In this document: positions 33,803 to 47,012 of the stretch, in pieces
How positions within the stretch are numbered: the first letter of the stretch is position 1
Layout: each line of letters opens with the position of its first letter
Assembly: GCA_963281255.1 (NCBI GenBank)
Contig: OY725490.1
Location: forward strand, 4,774,001-4,838,000
DNA length: 64,000 bases
From: Aphrocallistes beatrix
Taxonomy: Eukaryota > Porifera > Hexactinellida > Sceptrulophora > Aphrocallistidae
Reading direction: 5' to 3'
Notes under the pieces: model-generated
Told to the model about the DNA's origin: nothing
The model's database searches: none
Seen by the model: the letters and a program-made list of their open reading frames with translations, nothing else
Made by a program: the position numbers and the translations under genes

Positions 33803-36084
33803 TTAGACAACATCTTTCTGGACGAAATATTTTACCTGCAAGGCTGCAACACTAAATATTCGTTCCACTGGAGCTGAAGATGCAGGAGTTGAAAGGTAAT
33901 AACTTGCCAACAGTGAGAGTTGGGGATATTCAAGTACCATTCTTTGCCAGAAATTTAGAGGATTACAAGACTCATTTTCCAGTTGTTGAGCAAAATAAAG
34001 ATCAACTTGACTTTCAACACTTATATGATTGAAATTACTCGAGGTTGGACACTCACCCATGAAGCTGAAGAGCTGACAACGCTTTTCAACTGGTGGATGT
34101 GGGGATCCTGAATACGATTCAACTGTCGCCTCAGGGAGATGTTCTTTTACCTTATTAATCAATGAAATACGAATGCTAGATACTTCTTCTGGAGTAGCCC
34201 ACCTAAGTTTCCATCTAGGATCGAGTGCTGCTGAAAATTTGAATATGTCAATACTTTCATAACGAGATAATCTTCTGTTTACCTCCAAAGCCAATGTTCG
34301 AACGAGTTTACAGCTATACTTTTCTTGAAGTTCACTTAATTCAGCGCGAAGACCCCTTATACATGGTATAACTAAACTTGAAGTTACAATATTCTGTCCT
34401 TGTGTGAAGTTGGTAGCCACTTCAAATGGAGTTAGAATTTCTATCATCTCATTAATAATTTTGTTTTCATAGGAAGAAAGTTTATTGGAATACACTAGTT
34501 TCTCCATAGTTTCAGGATTGACTTTGCGGAATTTACGTATCATATTTGGTTGACTATTCCAACGGACAGGAGTGCATTGCTCTAACTTTAGCTCATTTTC
34601 AAATAGTTCCGTAGCTAATGTACTATGTCTAATGTGACTGACTAACTTACTCACTTTGGTTATAATCCTGGTGAGGTGTTCCCCACATTCTTTCAAGCCA
34701 GTTTTAACACATAGCTGAAGTGTATGTGCAAAACATGGATGATGTGTTGGCAAATATTCCAAAGCATCACTGTTTTCTACATCTACTATATCCAAATCGT
34801 TGTCATCTAAGTCTTCTTCTAATTCAGTTGCATCCATATCAGGTAACGTAACAAATGCTCTCAACATATTAGAGGCGTTATCTGTCACAATACACCCCAC
34901 TCTCCCTAGCAATTCGAAGAGAGAGATTACTTCTTCGTATTTGAGAAGAATATGTTCACCAGTATGTGGCCCACGGAAACGAGTACAGGCTAGCATTGCA
35001 GAATGAGTTTGAAGTCATTGATGTAGTGACAAGTAATCCCTAGATAAGAGCGCATATTACGATTGGACCATATATCAAGAGTGAGGCTCACAAACTTAGT
35101 AGATTGAATGCTCCTCAATATTTTTTCATGTAGTGTTGATTTTATGCATGGAAGAAGAGAACTACTAAGGTGTTTACGAGTAGGGATGGAATATTCAGGT
35201 TTTAAGTAACCAATAAATTTTCGAATATATGGACAGTCAACAATAGAGAGAGCTTGAAGGTTACCAGCAATAAATGCGATAAGTAAACGTGACGCCTCTA
35301 TCTGTCGGGAATTAGTACTAGGCCATTTTAAGTTAATGGTAGGAATGAATTGGTCAATTTGCACCTGCTCATTACTTTTCAGCTTAAGCTGATCAAATTC
35401 TTTATTATGATGACCAGGGTTTCATACAGGATTTTTTTCTGGAGGGGGAGGATTTTTTTTTTAATCATTGACGCTTAAATATCGATTTACAACCATTCTC
35501 GTCATTTAACCTACATATCTTTAGATTTTTAAGATCTCTAGATTTAGATCTGAGTAAACCTACAAGTATTGTATATATGGATATCAGGCGATTCATTTCA
35601 CAAAAGCGGCCACATGAAGACACTCCAAGTGAAATGGATATAGATAAAGGTGCATCTGAAGAGCTATCGCAACTATCAAGTGGAAGTCATTCTCCACCCT
35701 CCTCTCAAAATCCAGGAATTGCTGCCATGGATGATCTGCTTCCAAAACCACCTCATTCCATAATACACAAACTACATCTAGTGAGCAGATAAAGCAATAT
35801 AAAGCTAAGCTCTTTTATAAAAGAGAGTGGGAAAACAAGTATCCCTGGTTAACTTGTAAAGATTGTCCTGGGGGGGGGGAACTTTGGCTGGGGGGGGGGA
35901 AATCCCAGGGCCACCTCCCTCTGTATGAAACCCTGTGGTGTCTCTTCATATGCGTCCATAAATTTGAGGTACTTTTTGTATTCCCAGAAACTGACTTGTT
36001 ACAATGTTTGCAGATAGTAGTATATTGTTCGGGATTGCTGCTATCAGGAATAGATCCAAAACCACCAAACACACGACTCAACAT
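33803..36084 (-). pseudogene. hAT transposase (BED finger plus RNase H-like core)
   Basis: Reading leftward, the frame near 36084 gives MLSRVFGGFGSIP, then CKHCNKSVSG and TSNLWTHMKRHH, a BED-type zinc finger. The nested MITE interrupts it at 35935. Past the MITE, HHNKEFDQLKLKSNEQVQID leads into the frame 35364-34990, where FVSLTLDIWSNRNMRSYLGI holds the first catalytic aspartate. A frameshift near 34992 leads to a 397-residue frame with CIVTDNASNMLRAF (second aspartate), HPCFAHTLQLCVKTGL and VRWNSQPNMIRKF. The hAT C-terminal dimerisation block NPLNFWQRMVLEYPQLSLLA and ASSAPVERIFS (catalytic glutamate) follow. Apart from the MITE and one frameshift it is complete. It resembles ZBED-type hAT proteins. 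Confidence 0.9.
35415..35935 (+). mobile_element. hAT-derived MITE with transposase N-terminal frame (H4, copy 1)
   Basis: Ends are CAGGGTTTCATACAGGATTT and inverted CTCTGTATGAAACCCTG. It holds the frame 35577-35792 reading MDIRRFISQKRPHEDTPSEM and, after a stop and shift, YKREWENKYPWLTCKDC, typical of the N-terminus of ZMYM6-like hAT transposases. It looks like the 5' end of a larger hAT joined to its 3' terminus. It splits the BED finger of H3; the flanks ATGATGAC/GTGGTGTC match at 5 of 8, a decayed target duplication. Confidence 0.85.
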
Positions 36085-36621
36085 TATGCAACGTATTAAT
36101 TTGCGAACAGAAGATGGTTAATAAAAACGTTATTTGGTAATTACTACTACGTAGTCTTGATTATGTTTCTTTATATTCAACATTAATGCATATTATCAAA
36201 ATATGCTAACATCTGTTATGGCTAAACACATACATCTTGTCAAAGTATAATGTTATAAAGTTATTGATCAATTATGGAAGCCAAATAAATACAAATACGA
36301 ATAATTATTCGAGGCTTCAAATACAAATACAAATACACCTGACTTAGGATATTCAGAGACAAATACAAATACAAATACAAATACGTATTTGGACCCAACC
36401 CTGATGTTTCCCATGGGACACTTGTTTTTTACTAAAAATGTGCCCAAATTGCTCTTTTATCATTTTTAGATCCTTATAGGGGTTCTAAACAATAATTCCG
36501 ATTTTTATAACTCCAGCCCCAATATTTCGCCATTTTGAGCCACTTGTATCACCTGGTGTCGCTCTAAAAACGATACATTTTAAATGCGAAATGTCCCACA
36601 GCTATAGCTTCTTTTAACAGT

Positions 36622-36858
36622 GCCAGATCATCTTTTTAATGCAGAATAGATTTCGAGCAATTTGATATATATATTGACCATATTTGAAAACATCTTTATT
36701 TGACCGTCCCTTATAACGGCCAGGAATGTTTTCACATTCCTGACCGTTGCTAGGAAAAGGGAACCAAAATATCCTCCAAATATGGTCAATATATATATCA
36801 AATTGCTGGAATTTTAGTGCTGAGCACGAATTCAGTATTGAAATAACGACCTGGCATA
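36622..36858. repeat. R4 palindromic module 1
   Basis: Arms run from GTGCCAGATCATC to CCTGGCAT around an inner hairpin CAGGAATG-TTTTCA-CATTCCTG. The middle arms read GATATATATATTGACCATAT and inverse. Confidence 0.8.
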
Positions 36859-37642
36859 GTCAAATAAAGTTATATATATGCGATTTCGGCGGATACTATC
36901 GGACATGGTCATTTTTGGGTCCCCAGTCATAACTGACAACCTTTTCACACTTTTGAAGGTGTCATGATGTGAAAATATTTGATATGCCATATTTTGAAGT
37001 TAAGTACTACTATAAGTTGTTGATTTAGGATGTTTGGATGTTATTTAATACTAGGATCCCGTGAAACTAATTGAAGCCTTTCCGAAGAAAATTGCTTTGT
37101 AGCCTGTTTTTAGCACTTAAATCAATTTTACTAAATCAATTATACAAGAGGAATCTTTAGTTACATAGGTCGTAGAGCAATAAACTCGATGGCTTTGGAA
37201 AAGTCTCGTCACGTAGAACAAAATGATAGACAGATTTTCGATATTCTACTCTAAAAAAACATTAAAATATTTTTCCTTACGAAAATCTGCTTCTAAATAT
37301 TGTAGCAACGAAATTTGAAAGAAAAAATTAATTGGTTTAAAATTGAAAATTCTATTCTATTATATTCTTTATTCCATTTCGTGCAAGAATAATTGAGTAA
37401 AAGAGGCATAAGCCATTGAAATTTCCTTGAATGTCCTCTATAAATTAGGTGATTTGGGAAAAAAATGTGTCCACATGCTTTTTTTTATCATTTTAAGATC
37501 CTTATAGGGGTTCTAAACAATAATCCGGATTTTTATAACTCCAGCCCCAATATTTCGCCACTTTGAGCCACTTGTATTACCTGGAGTCGCTCTAAAAACG
37601 ACACATTTTAAATGCGAAATGTCTCACAGCTATTACTTCTTT

Positions 37643-37893
37643 TAACAGTGCCAGATCATCTTTTTAATGCTGAATTCATGCTCTGCACTAGATCTCCAGC
37701 AATTTGATATATATATATTGACCATATTTGGAAACATTTTTGTTTGACCCTGCCTAGCAACGGCCAGGAATTTTTTAACATTCCTGACCGTTGCTAGGAA
37801 AAGGCAACCAAAAATCTTTCCAAATATGGTCAATATATATATCAAATTGCTGGAAGTTAAGTGCTGAGTACGAATTCAGTATTAAAATAACGA
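37643..37893. repeat. R4 palindromic module 2
   Basis: Same structure as module 1, with inner hairpin CAGGAATTTTTTAACATTCCTG and arms GCCAGATCATCTTTTTAATG / ...GACCAGGCAT. Confidence 0.8.
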
Positions 37894-38357
37894 CCAGGCA
37901 TAGTCAAAGAAAGTTATAGGTATGGGATTTCGGCGGAAACTATCGGACATGGTCATTTTTGGGCCATAATTCCCTTTTTATTCGTACTATCAAAAATATT
38001 TCTGTTCATTTTGTTCTACTCATTGAGCTCTATCAAAAACCGTTGAGTTTTCGCTTATATGTTGAATTTACAAAAAGTTATCACATTTATAAATGCTGAA
38101 AAAGTCTCAGAAAATAGGGTTCGGAAAGGGGTTCGGAAAAATATATCCCTCAATTTTCATTAGTTTAACTGCTTTGTAATATTAAATAACATGCAAATAT
38201 CCTTATTCGACAACTTATAGCAGTACTTAGCTTCAAAATATGGTATATCCAAATTTTTAATCTTCAAAATTGTGAAAAACTGGTCTTTGATGACTGGTCA
38301 CCCAAAATAACCACATCCGATAGTATCAGCCGAAATACCAGATCAATAACTTCTTTC

Positions 38358-38612
38358 AACCATGCCAGATTATCAATTTAATTCGTGTCTAGCATCGAAT
38401 TTCCATCAATTTGCTATATATATTGACCATATTTCGGGAATCTTTTGGTTGTCCGTGCCTAGCAATGGCCAGGAATTTTTTCACATTCCTGGCCCTTGCT
38501 AGGAACCCGAAGCCAAAAATTCTCCAAATTTGTCCAATATATATATCAAATTGCCGGAAATTTAGTGCTGAGCACGAATTCAACATTAAAATGATGATCT
38601 GGCATGATTAAT
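38358..38612. repeat. R4 palindromic module 3
   Basis: About 125-bp arms from ATGCCAGATTATCAATTTAA to ATGATGATCTGGCATG around CAGGAATTTTTTCACATTCCTG. The most symmetrical of the three. Confidence 0.8.
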
Positions 38613-38866
38613 AGGGTCGATGTCAAATTTATAATTCTAGTATTAATACATAATAATTATCTAATAGAAGGAATAATCTAGGATCCTTAATGTTTCGAAT
38701 GACTTATAAATTGGATGAAAAATATGGCTCTCCCAGATGAGATGGGAAAGGCTGATTGCACAACATGGGATATTGTGCCATTATCCTATAATATAGAAAC
38801 AGACTTTAATTTCGTCTGTAGAAAACATTTTGTATATTATTTATTATATTTTTATTTTGATAAGCA

Positions 38867-39390
38867 ATGGCCGGTTCTAATTTACGAGATGCTCAAAATC
38901 AAACAGTCATTAACACAGGTCTATGTGATGAAATAACCCCTGATAACAGGCATACTCAAGTATCCAACAATGTAGTTAGTGATCGTTTTATTAATAATGA
39001 TGGTTTAACTATAGTTACTAGATGTTGGAATCTTCCAGAAAGCACGCAAATCAGGTAATTAATTGATTTTAAAATTTTACAATCACATTACAATTATTTA
39101 GTATTATTATTTCATTGGCACTATCCGATATTTGTTTCTAAAGTTTTGAAATTTGAGTACCAACCTTTTTAATTGAATCGCGTATCCATTTAAATAGAGC
39201 TGAAGTGGACATATTGCACCTTCAGTATACCGATGGGAAGCTTGGTACGAATATGCTTCTCAGATCACTTTTAATACTGAAATCCACTGAACTTGATGTT
39301 TTCAACCTTTGGGTCACGAAGCGAATGCTTTTATTGCCTAAATGTAAATCAATAAAATTTACTAATCAGGCCATTAACTCCATAAATTGA
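38867..39390 (+). CDS. candidate two-exon host gene, family unknown
   Basis: An ATG at 38867 opens a frame reading MAGSNLRDAQNQTVINTGLC to 39054, where CAG|GTAATT is a good donor. An acceptor AAATAG at 39192-39197 would join at 39198, removing a 143-bp AT-rich intron and completing the split AGA codon. The second exon continues in frame (AEVDILHLQYTDGKLGTN, LLRSLLILKSTELDVFNLW) to the stop 39388-39390, giving about 127 residues. I recognise no domain. The match of phase across the proposed intron and a composition unlike translated AT-rich noise are the only support; no TE homology was seen. Confidence 0.35.
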
Positions 39391-39694
39391 TTAGTATTAT
39401 AATTATTTGGGTGAAAATTTTTGGGATATACGAATACTTTTGGCAGGTGGAATGTATTTAACAAATTTTATTTGACTATACCGCTAAAGTCTGTCTTTTC
39501 TTAATCTCCACAGACGATATAGTGTGCCATACCATATGTTTTGAAATTTATTGGTACTAAAATTTAACTTAATGTAGTATAATACTTGTACTTGGAAAAA
39601 GTAGTATGAATCCAGGATAATTTCATTTATATATTTTCTTACTATATATACATTATTTTATGTACACTCACACCGTGTACCAGCACCTTTTCTG

Positions 39695-39782
39695 GAAGTT
39701 TTTGTCAAAATCCCAACCATTATTAGCTACAGTATAGCAATGTTTTCTATACCGCTTAATTTAGTTATAGAAATATCTAAGT
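39695..39782 (+). repeat. fragment of ZBED-like hAT transposase
   Basis: TATAGCAATGTTTTCTATAC and CGCTTAATTTAGTTATAGAA match 61963-62052 within the hAT remnant there. It is a short detached piece. Confidence 0.65.
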
Positions 39783-39783
39783 A

Positions 39784-40018
39784 CACAAACCAGATAAAAG
39801 TATTTGAAAACTTGATTCTTTCCCATACAAATAGTGTTAAATTGAATTTTTTAATGTAGAGCAATATATTCAAATTCTAAGAGATAATAAAATTCTGATT
39901 TCAGATTCGAAATCTACACATTCGAATAAATCATAATTAAACATAATTAATAAATTTCCCAACTCAATGAATAATTTTATCAGTCTGAGCCACCATAGGT
40001 AATTCATTGTCATCATGT
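39784..40018 (+). repeat. R2 fragment
   Basis: Starts CACAAACCAGATAAAAGTAT after TA. It contains AATTCATTGTCATCATGTAT, shared inverted with 15660-15690. Right end missing; an R1 cap follows at 40019. Confidence 0.65.
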
Positions 40019-40053
40019 ATCCTTACTATTAAAACTCGATTAATGTATATATA

Positions 40054-41368
40054 CGTGACCTACGTTATAATAAGGCCTATTCACTGGACTTTGGATTTGT
40101 ACCATGAATATTTTCGAAGGCCATTGATATTTCAATATAGTAGAAAAGTTTATTTGTAATATTGCTAATATTAATAAAAATAGACAAATCAATGTGTAGT
40201 TATATCATTAGCAATAAGGCCATTTGAGTGAACCTCGATCGATAATTTGAATAAGTTTATATTTCGAGTCAGATGGTTCCTCAAATTCCATATCTTTTAT
40301 TTCTGTGAGGAGGGAGAGACAGGTTGTGCACTTTCTAGAATGCTTGTAATACACGTCGTGTACGGCATACCCTGCTATAAAAAATAATGCCTGAAAAATT
40401 GGCGGATGTAAGTGTGTAGTGTGTAGTGTATCAGTTATTGTTAACGAACGAGCAATAAAAATAATGTTGTTCATGATACAGGGCTTGATGAAATGTAGAC
40501 TTGTAGCATCGGTGGACCAACTAGTCCATTGTTTAGGCAAATCGAATGGTTTTCGTTTAGACTCTAATTCTTGTAGCGTGGTTACTTTATATTGTTCTTC
40601 TTCAAGTCGAAATTCTCCTAAACTCTGTTCTACAGCTATAAAGAATAGCTTATCATCCCGGGCTGAACGGTCTAATCGCTGTGGTTTAGAATGTGAAGAT
40701 AAAGATAAGTAACTGGGACAGTTAGGGAGAACTCTGGGGATTGCATTTTTACGTAATTTGGGAATAGTTCGCTGAATTTCCAAAACGGATCCATCCAGTT
40801 GAGGCATTGAGAAATTGATCTCGATGTCTTCGTGATGAAAATGTTTCGCACAGGCATAAATGTTCTTCAGGTCTTCAATACCTTCTCTGGAGAGTGCTCG
40901 CAACCACTGATTGACCAAGTCAGGTGGACAAGTCGGGAGTTTGAAAACTGGAGTATAAGATTCTCCTGCATAGTTGCTTCGGCATCCTGATGCAGAACAC
41001 TTGTTGGGCATTACGTTATAAGCCAATAAAACAATATAGGTATCAAATACTTGAGTGATCAAGTTGTTTAATAATCTAAACTCATAAAATATAAAAAATA
41101 TTTTAATAAATCAATTGACTGGGGAAAAAAATATACGTAATGAGAATAATAATATTCTCTAGCCATATACGCCAGCACAATGGAAACATTTAACTAATTT
41201 AGAATATTTTATAATATAATATAGCTATTGTTGTATGAAGAAATGCATTGCTAATTACCATTTAAGGAAATTTTCAAGATTATGGGTAATTAACAAAATG
41301 GCCTTCGAAAATATCCATGGTACAAATCCAAAGTCCAGTGGATAGACCTTATTATAACGTAGGTCACG
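40054..41368 (-). mobile_element. P-element-like transposon, internally deleted
   Basis: Left end CGTGACCTACGTTATAATAA... is repeated inverted at the right, ending ...AGGTCACG at 41368; I count 69 of 72 positions identical. The left flank is a (TA)n run after an R1 cap and the right flank is the interior of an R1 copy, so a clean 8-bp duplication is not visible. It carries a THAP-domain gene and is about 1.3 kb, much shorter than an autonomous P element. Confidence 0.8.
40208..41011 (-). CDS. truncated P-element-like protein with THAP domain, frame intact
   Basis: I choose the ATG at 41011 because it gives MPNKCSASGCRSNY, the exact start of a THAP zinc finger. Upstream codons in the same frame lack similarity. 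The THAP C2CH pattern follows (C at 5 and 10, YACAKHF near 54, AIPRVLP at its end), predicting sequence-specific DNA binding. LQELESKRKPFDLPKQW and MNNIIFIARSLTITDTL resemble the start of the P-element catalytic region. The frame then jumps to FFIAGYAVHDVYYKHSRKC and SKYKLIQIIDRGSLKWP, the far C-terminal part. Most of the RNase H-like core is missing. 267 codons, no stop. It could act as a repressor, as the KP deletion derivative does in Drosophila; that role is inference. Confidence 0.75.
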   Translation of the reverse strand: MPNKCSASGCRSNYAGESYTPVFKLPTCPPDLVNQWLRALSREGIEDLKNIYACAKHFHHEDIEINFSMPQLDGSVLEIQRTIPKLRKNAIPRVLPNCPSYLSLSSHSKPQRLDRSARDDKLFFIAVEQSLGEFRLEEEQYKVTTLQELESKRKPFDLPKQWTSWSTDATSLHFIKPCIMNNIIFIARSLTITDTLHTTHLHPPIFQALFFIAGYAVHDVYYKHSRKCTTCLSLLTEIKDMEFEEPSDSKYKLIQIIDRGSLKWPYC

Positions 41369-41800
41369 ACTCATCATGGAATTATGACGTCATTGTCACA
41401 TTTTTTAAAGTTAAGCAATACAGTTATTCGAGTATAACTCTGTCATTTTAAGTGATAGAAGGCTGAAATTTTAATTGAATGTGTACATTAATATTATTCA
41501 CTAATGATACAGCTATCATCTAAAAATGATGGCTCATCACCTTGGAATGACGTCATCATTACTTATCAAAATTTTAAAAATTGAAAAATTTGGTGATTTT
41601 TCGTACGATATCGATTATAAGAGTAGGACAGACGTATTTAGAGATGTTATTTCCCTTATAATTAATCAATGGTGACCGTAGGCGCCGAAAGGGCGCCTCC
41701 GGTGGACACAAATGTCCGCCAGCCGCGTAGCTCAAGCAAGCGAAGCGCGCTTGTATACAAATACATATATACACATTAATCGAGTTTGAATAGTAAAGAT
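41369..41800 (-). repeat. R1 copy j
   Basis: Inverted body from ACTCATCATGGAATTATGAC to GCGCGCTTGTATA, then the inverted cap ATTAATCGAGTTTGAATAGT. Two exact TGACGTCA motifs (about 41385 and 41548). Its AT-rich end was replaced at the P-like element junction. Confidence 0.9.
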
Positions 41801-41847
41801 ATATGTCTATACATAGCCTACTCTAATAATGCCTCACAGTAGACTGA

Positions 41848-44167
<2,320 letters not shown>

Positions 44168-44327
44168 TTTATTGTTATTTTGATTATACGCTTATATTTC
44201 TGTTGTGTTTCTGCCAGTAAAATATAGCGCGCTCGTGAATAATAAAAAGGGTTGCGAGAGTTGATTTCGAAAGCTGAAGGGGTGCGGAAGTCTAAAAAGG
44301 TTAAGAAACACTGGTGTAGACAATTGC

Positions 44328-44620
44328 TGCTCCAATTACGATGGCACTAATTACGTTTCAGTGTTTGAAATGTTGAATCATTGGTTCAAGGAAATGCAAG
44401 ATGAATGTTTCTCCATAGAGATGATGCATGGATATCTTTGAGTCTTCATCTGTGCAAGACATTTCTGTGACGAGGTTTATATTACTTCACTTCTATATTC
44501 CCCAGGGTGACGGTACACTGAAGAAAGTTTCCAGAAAACCTGGTCTTCGGAAAATGCCTTGCCCATCAATCTTCTTAATTGTTCTTCATATTTAAGTGTG
44601 AATAGGGACTCCCAATTGTA
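44328..44620 (+). pseudogene. THAP-domain remnant (P-element-like)
   Basis: CSNYDGTNYVSVFEMLNHW (from 44328), then after a stop VFICARHFCDEVY with the THAP C..H pair, and in another frame GDGTLKKVSRKPGLRKMPCP; the tail reads NCSSYLSVNRDSQ. The order parallels the THAP protein at 40208-41011 (LPNCPSYLSLSSHSK). The first cysteine pair is missing where the hAT end at 44313 abuts. Confidence 0.65.
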
Positions 44621-44649
44621 ATACATCCTGAAGAAGCATCCGAACAAGT

Positions 44650-44890
44650 CAGCGAGCATCCAATTTTTCTTTAAACATTATTAACGACAATTGTATTCAT
44701 TATTTAGCATAATAGCCACATTTGGACACATTATTAGATTCGCCATTATTAGATTCGCAAAGTTCTCCATATAATTTATATTACAATAATTAATGCTAAG
44801 TTGAGAAATATTTATTTTTTGACAAAGATGTGTTTGAGGAACCTATACATTATCGTATATATCCCTTCTTTTAAGATTATAATGAATTCG
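44650..44890 (-). repeat. R3 fragment
   Basis: AACATTATTAACGACAATTG, GTTCTCCATATAATTTATAT and ATTATCGTATATATCCCTTC match inverted the middle of R3 (about 57845-58070). Confidence 0.65.
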
Positions 44891-44924
44891 AAATCTTCTT
44901 TAGTTTTTAAAATATGACATCGCA

Positions 44925-45140
44925 CAGTGGCACTAAATGGTCAGAATCTGGAAGTAGGTATTTCTGTTGCAGATATAGACTTAAAGTATTATTGACCAAA
45001 ATGTTTTCGGAGTTAAAAAATCGATTGGTTGTATTGTTTTCTTCTATTGGTTCAGGCATGCTCACTAATACATGATCCAAAATAGTGGCACAAAGTGGTC
45101 ATAATCTAGAATATGTATTTCTGTTACAGATAGGGACTTA
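44925..45140 (+). repeat. direct repeat, two copies 150 bp apart
   Basis: AGTGGCACTAAATGGTCAGA...GCAGATATAGACTTA (44925-44990) recurs as AGTGGCACAAAGTGGTCATA...ACAGATAGGGACTTA (45075-45140). Confidence 0.65.
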
Positions 45141-45143
45141 ATA

Positions 45144-45907
45144 CATAGGGCATTCCAAAAGTTCTCGTCCCAAATATGTATCTCAAATGAGAGTGAAAAT
45201 AGGATATTTTCGATGTGTCCATTGTATTCTTTAAGGAATCAGCTTCCAATTTGTAAATTGGTTTATTTTAAGAGGACAATTATTGTGGTTCCTATATTAG
45301 ATTTTTGTGCATCGGTTTAGGGCACTGCCTTTGAACGTGATTTGGGGGTTCCCTTTGATATATTTCGTTCTGAGCAGATTTAGATTAAAACTGATCCCGC
45401 CATCCAATTCTACGCATCAACTAATATATAGATTGAATTCTCTGAAGTATTATAGTTTGAGGCTGAGGGAATAATTGTGTTTTGAAGTGGTTTACTACCA
45501 TTTTTGTCCCACTTTTTGAGTGGCGAAAATTGACAAAAAATCCACTAAAAGTGGCATGATATTTTTTCAACACGAGCAATACTATTGAACACCTCCTGAT
45601 TACTTTTTCACATTCGTTCTTAATTATTTCACCTTTTATTGACCTTATTCTACGATTTTCACAACTTTTATTCTCCAAATTTAGTTTTAAGCCATTTTCA
45701 ATGGGAAGATTCCAACTTTTCGACACTACCCTAAACCGATGCATAAAAATCTAATATAGGAACCACAATAATTGTCCTTTTAAAATAAACCAATATATAA
45801 ATTGGAAGCTGATCCCCTAAAGAATACAATGGACAAATTGAAAATATCCTATTTTCACTCTCATTTGAAATACAGATTTGGGACGAGAACTTTTGGAATG
45901 CCCTATG
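45144..45907. mobile_element. foldback Tc1/mariner-type MITE
   Basis: Ends CATAGGGCATTCCAAAAGTT and inverted AACTTTTGGAATGCCCTATG, with TA at 45142-45143 and 45908-45909. Arms are about 185 bp (45144-45330 and 45730-45907). The minus-strand frame inside (45421-45744) shows no domain. Confidence 0.85.
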
Positions 45908-46185
45908 TAATAGGTGTTATTTACTAATACGCTATCATTGTCTAAATTTTGGATGAAAAACTTTGTGGCTTCATATGTGCGGGTTATGACGCCATCGTAT
46001 ATGGTACTTGTGTCATCATTATAACTTGACACCTTTTAATAAATAAGTTTTTTAAATGAATTGAAAAAGGCGAATAAAATTAAATTAAATGAGCATAGAT
46101 ATGACTCAATGCTTCATTTGCATCATACAACACTTCGCACATAGATCTCTTCACACATATATCGCTTCACACATGCAAGTATATA

Positions 46186-46537
46186 CAGTGGAACCTGTAT
46201 ACAAGTATAACGGCAACCCAAGGGACTGTACAAAATTGGCCGTTATACACAGGTTATTGTCTTAATCCCAAAAAGTATCAATGTAGTCCAATAAATATCA
46301 AGTTTTTAGAAATCGATTACTTGAAGTAATTACACGAAACTTGTTTATCGTTCGTAACAAGTCCTGTAATAAACACATAAAAAGGTGATGGCCGTTATAG
46401 ACAGGTAGTGACCGTTATAGACAGGTGATGGCCGTTATATACAGTTTTACGGTCAGTAAGGACTACAAACGGGTGGCCGCTGGCCGCGTTTAGCAGATGA
46501 TCTTTATTTAAATTGGCCGTTATAGCAGGTTGGACTG
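46186..46537. mobile_element. pogo-like MITE, GGCCGTTATA type, copy 2
   Basis: Ends CAGTGGAACCTGTATACAAG and inverted GTTATAGCAGGTTGGACTG; TA at 46184-46185 and 46538-46539. GATGGCCGTTATA units are repeated inside near 46386-46445. Confidence 0.9.
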
Positions 46538-46599
46538 TATATCGCTTAGCAAATACTATACTATGGATCACGAGGTGCGCGAAGTGCTGCTTATATTAG

Positions 46600-46745
46600 G
46601 AATTTAGGGGGAGGAGGATCGTGAAACAATACGCATAATGAAGGAGCAGAGGGGGGATATCGTGAAATAATGCGCGTGATGAAGGAGCGGAGGATCGTAG
46701 AATAATACGCATGCTGAAGGAGCAGAAGGAGAAGGATCGTGAAAG
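46600..46745 (+). repeat. tandem coding-like array (about 40-bp unit), continued at 47742-47846
   Basis: Units of the form GGATCGTGAAA..ATACGCATAATGAAGGAGCA. The last part (47754-47846) is open: MREQKEEDRGTIRIMRDQLE and ETIRDLIRVEY then a stop, charged and coiled-coil-like. A ~1-kb block (46746-47741) of foldback, SINE and MITE separates the two parts. The parent gene is unknown. Confidence 0.6.
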
Positions 46746-46751
46746 TTAAAG

Positions 46752-47012
46752 TTAAGTTTATAGATTTATATCTAAGTTGACTAATTCATGAATTATCAAT
46801 GAATTACTCAAAATTTGAAACTAAAATAATGAAACAGATATTTAATATTTCACTTAGGGACTGAGCAATGTTAGAGGTATAACATGAGCAACCTTTTAAG
46901 CACTTTTGGGCATAGAATCTGCACTAATGTTTGAGATTTTGAATAATTCATTAATTGTATAATTCATAATTCTTCATCATCTTTCAATGAATTAGTCAAC
47001 TTAGATTTATGT
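46752..47012. repeat. foldback repeat, about 70-bp arms
   Basis: ATCTAAGTTGACTAATTCAT near 46770 recurs inverted as AATGAATTAGTCAACTTAGAT near 46990, with further pairing inward (CAATGAATTA...TCAAAAT). Non-coding. Confidence 0.7.

Larger units (their letters stand above)
33433..36403 (-). mobile_element. hAT element, nearly full length (H3)
   Basis: Ends are CAGGGTTGGGTTCAAATACA and inverted GTATTTGGACCCAACCCTG. Flanking 8-mers GTGTTTCC (33425-33432) and ATGTTTCC (36404-36411) match at 7 of 8. The 2.97-kb element holds a BED zinc finger and hAT transposase on the minus strand, subterminal arrays of CAAATACAAATAC on both sides, and a nested MITE at 35415-35935. Confidence 0.9.
36430..38612. 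repeat. composite repeat block (R4) with internal direct and inverted duplications
   Basis: 36430-36650 (CTTATAGGGGTTCTAAACAA, TTTCGCC...TTGAGCCACTTGTA) recurs directly at 37490-37680. 36840-37080 (TCGGCGGATACTATCGGACA, GATATGCCATATTTTGAAGT) recurs partly directly near 37925 and inverted at about 38150-38345. Three palindromic modules lie inside (36622, 37643, 38358). No open frame is credible. Confidence 0.75.
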
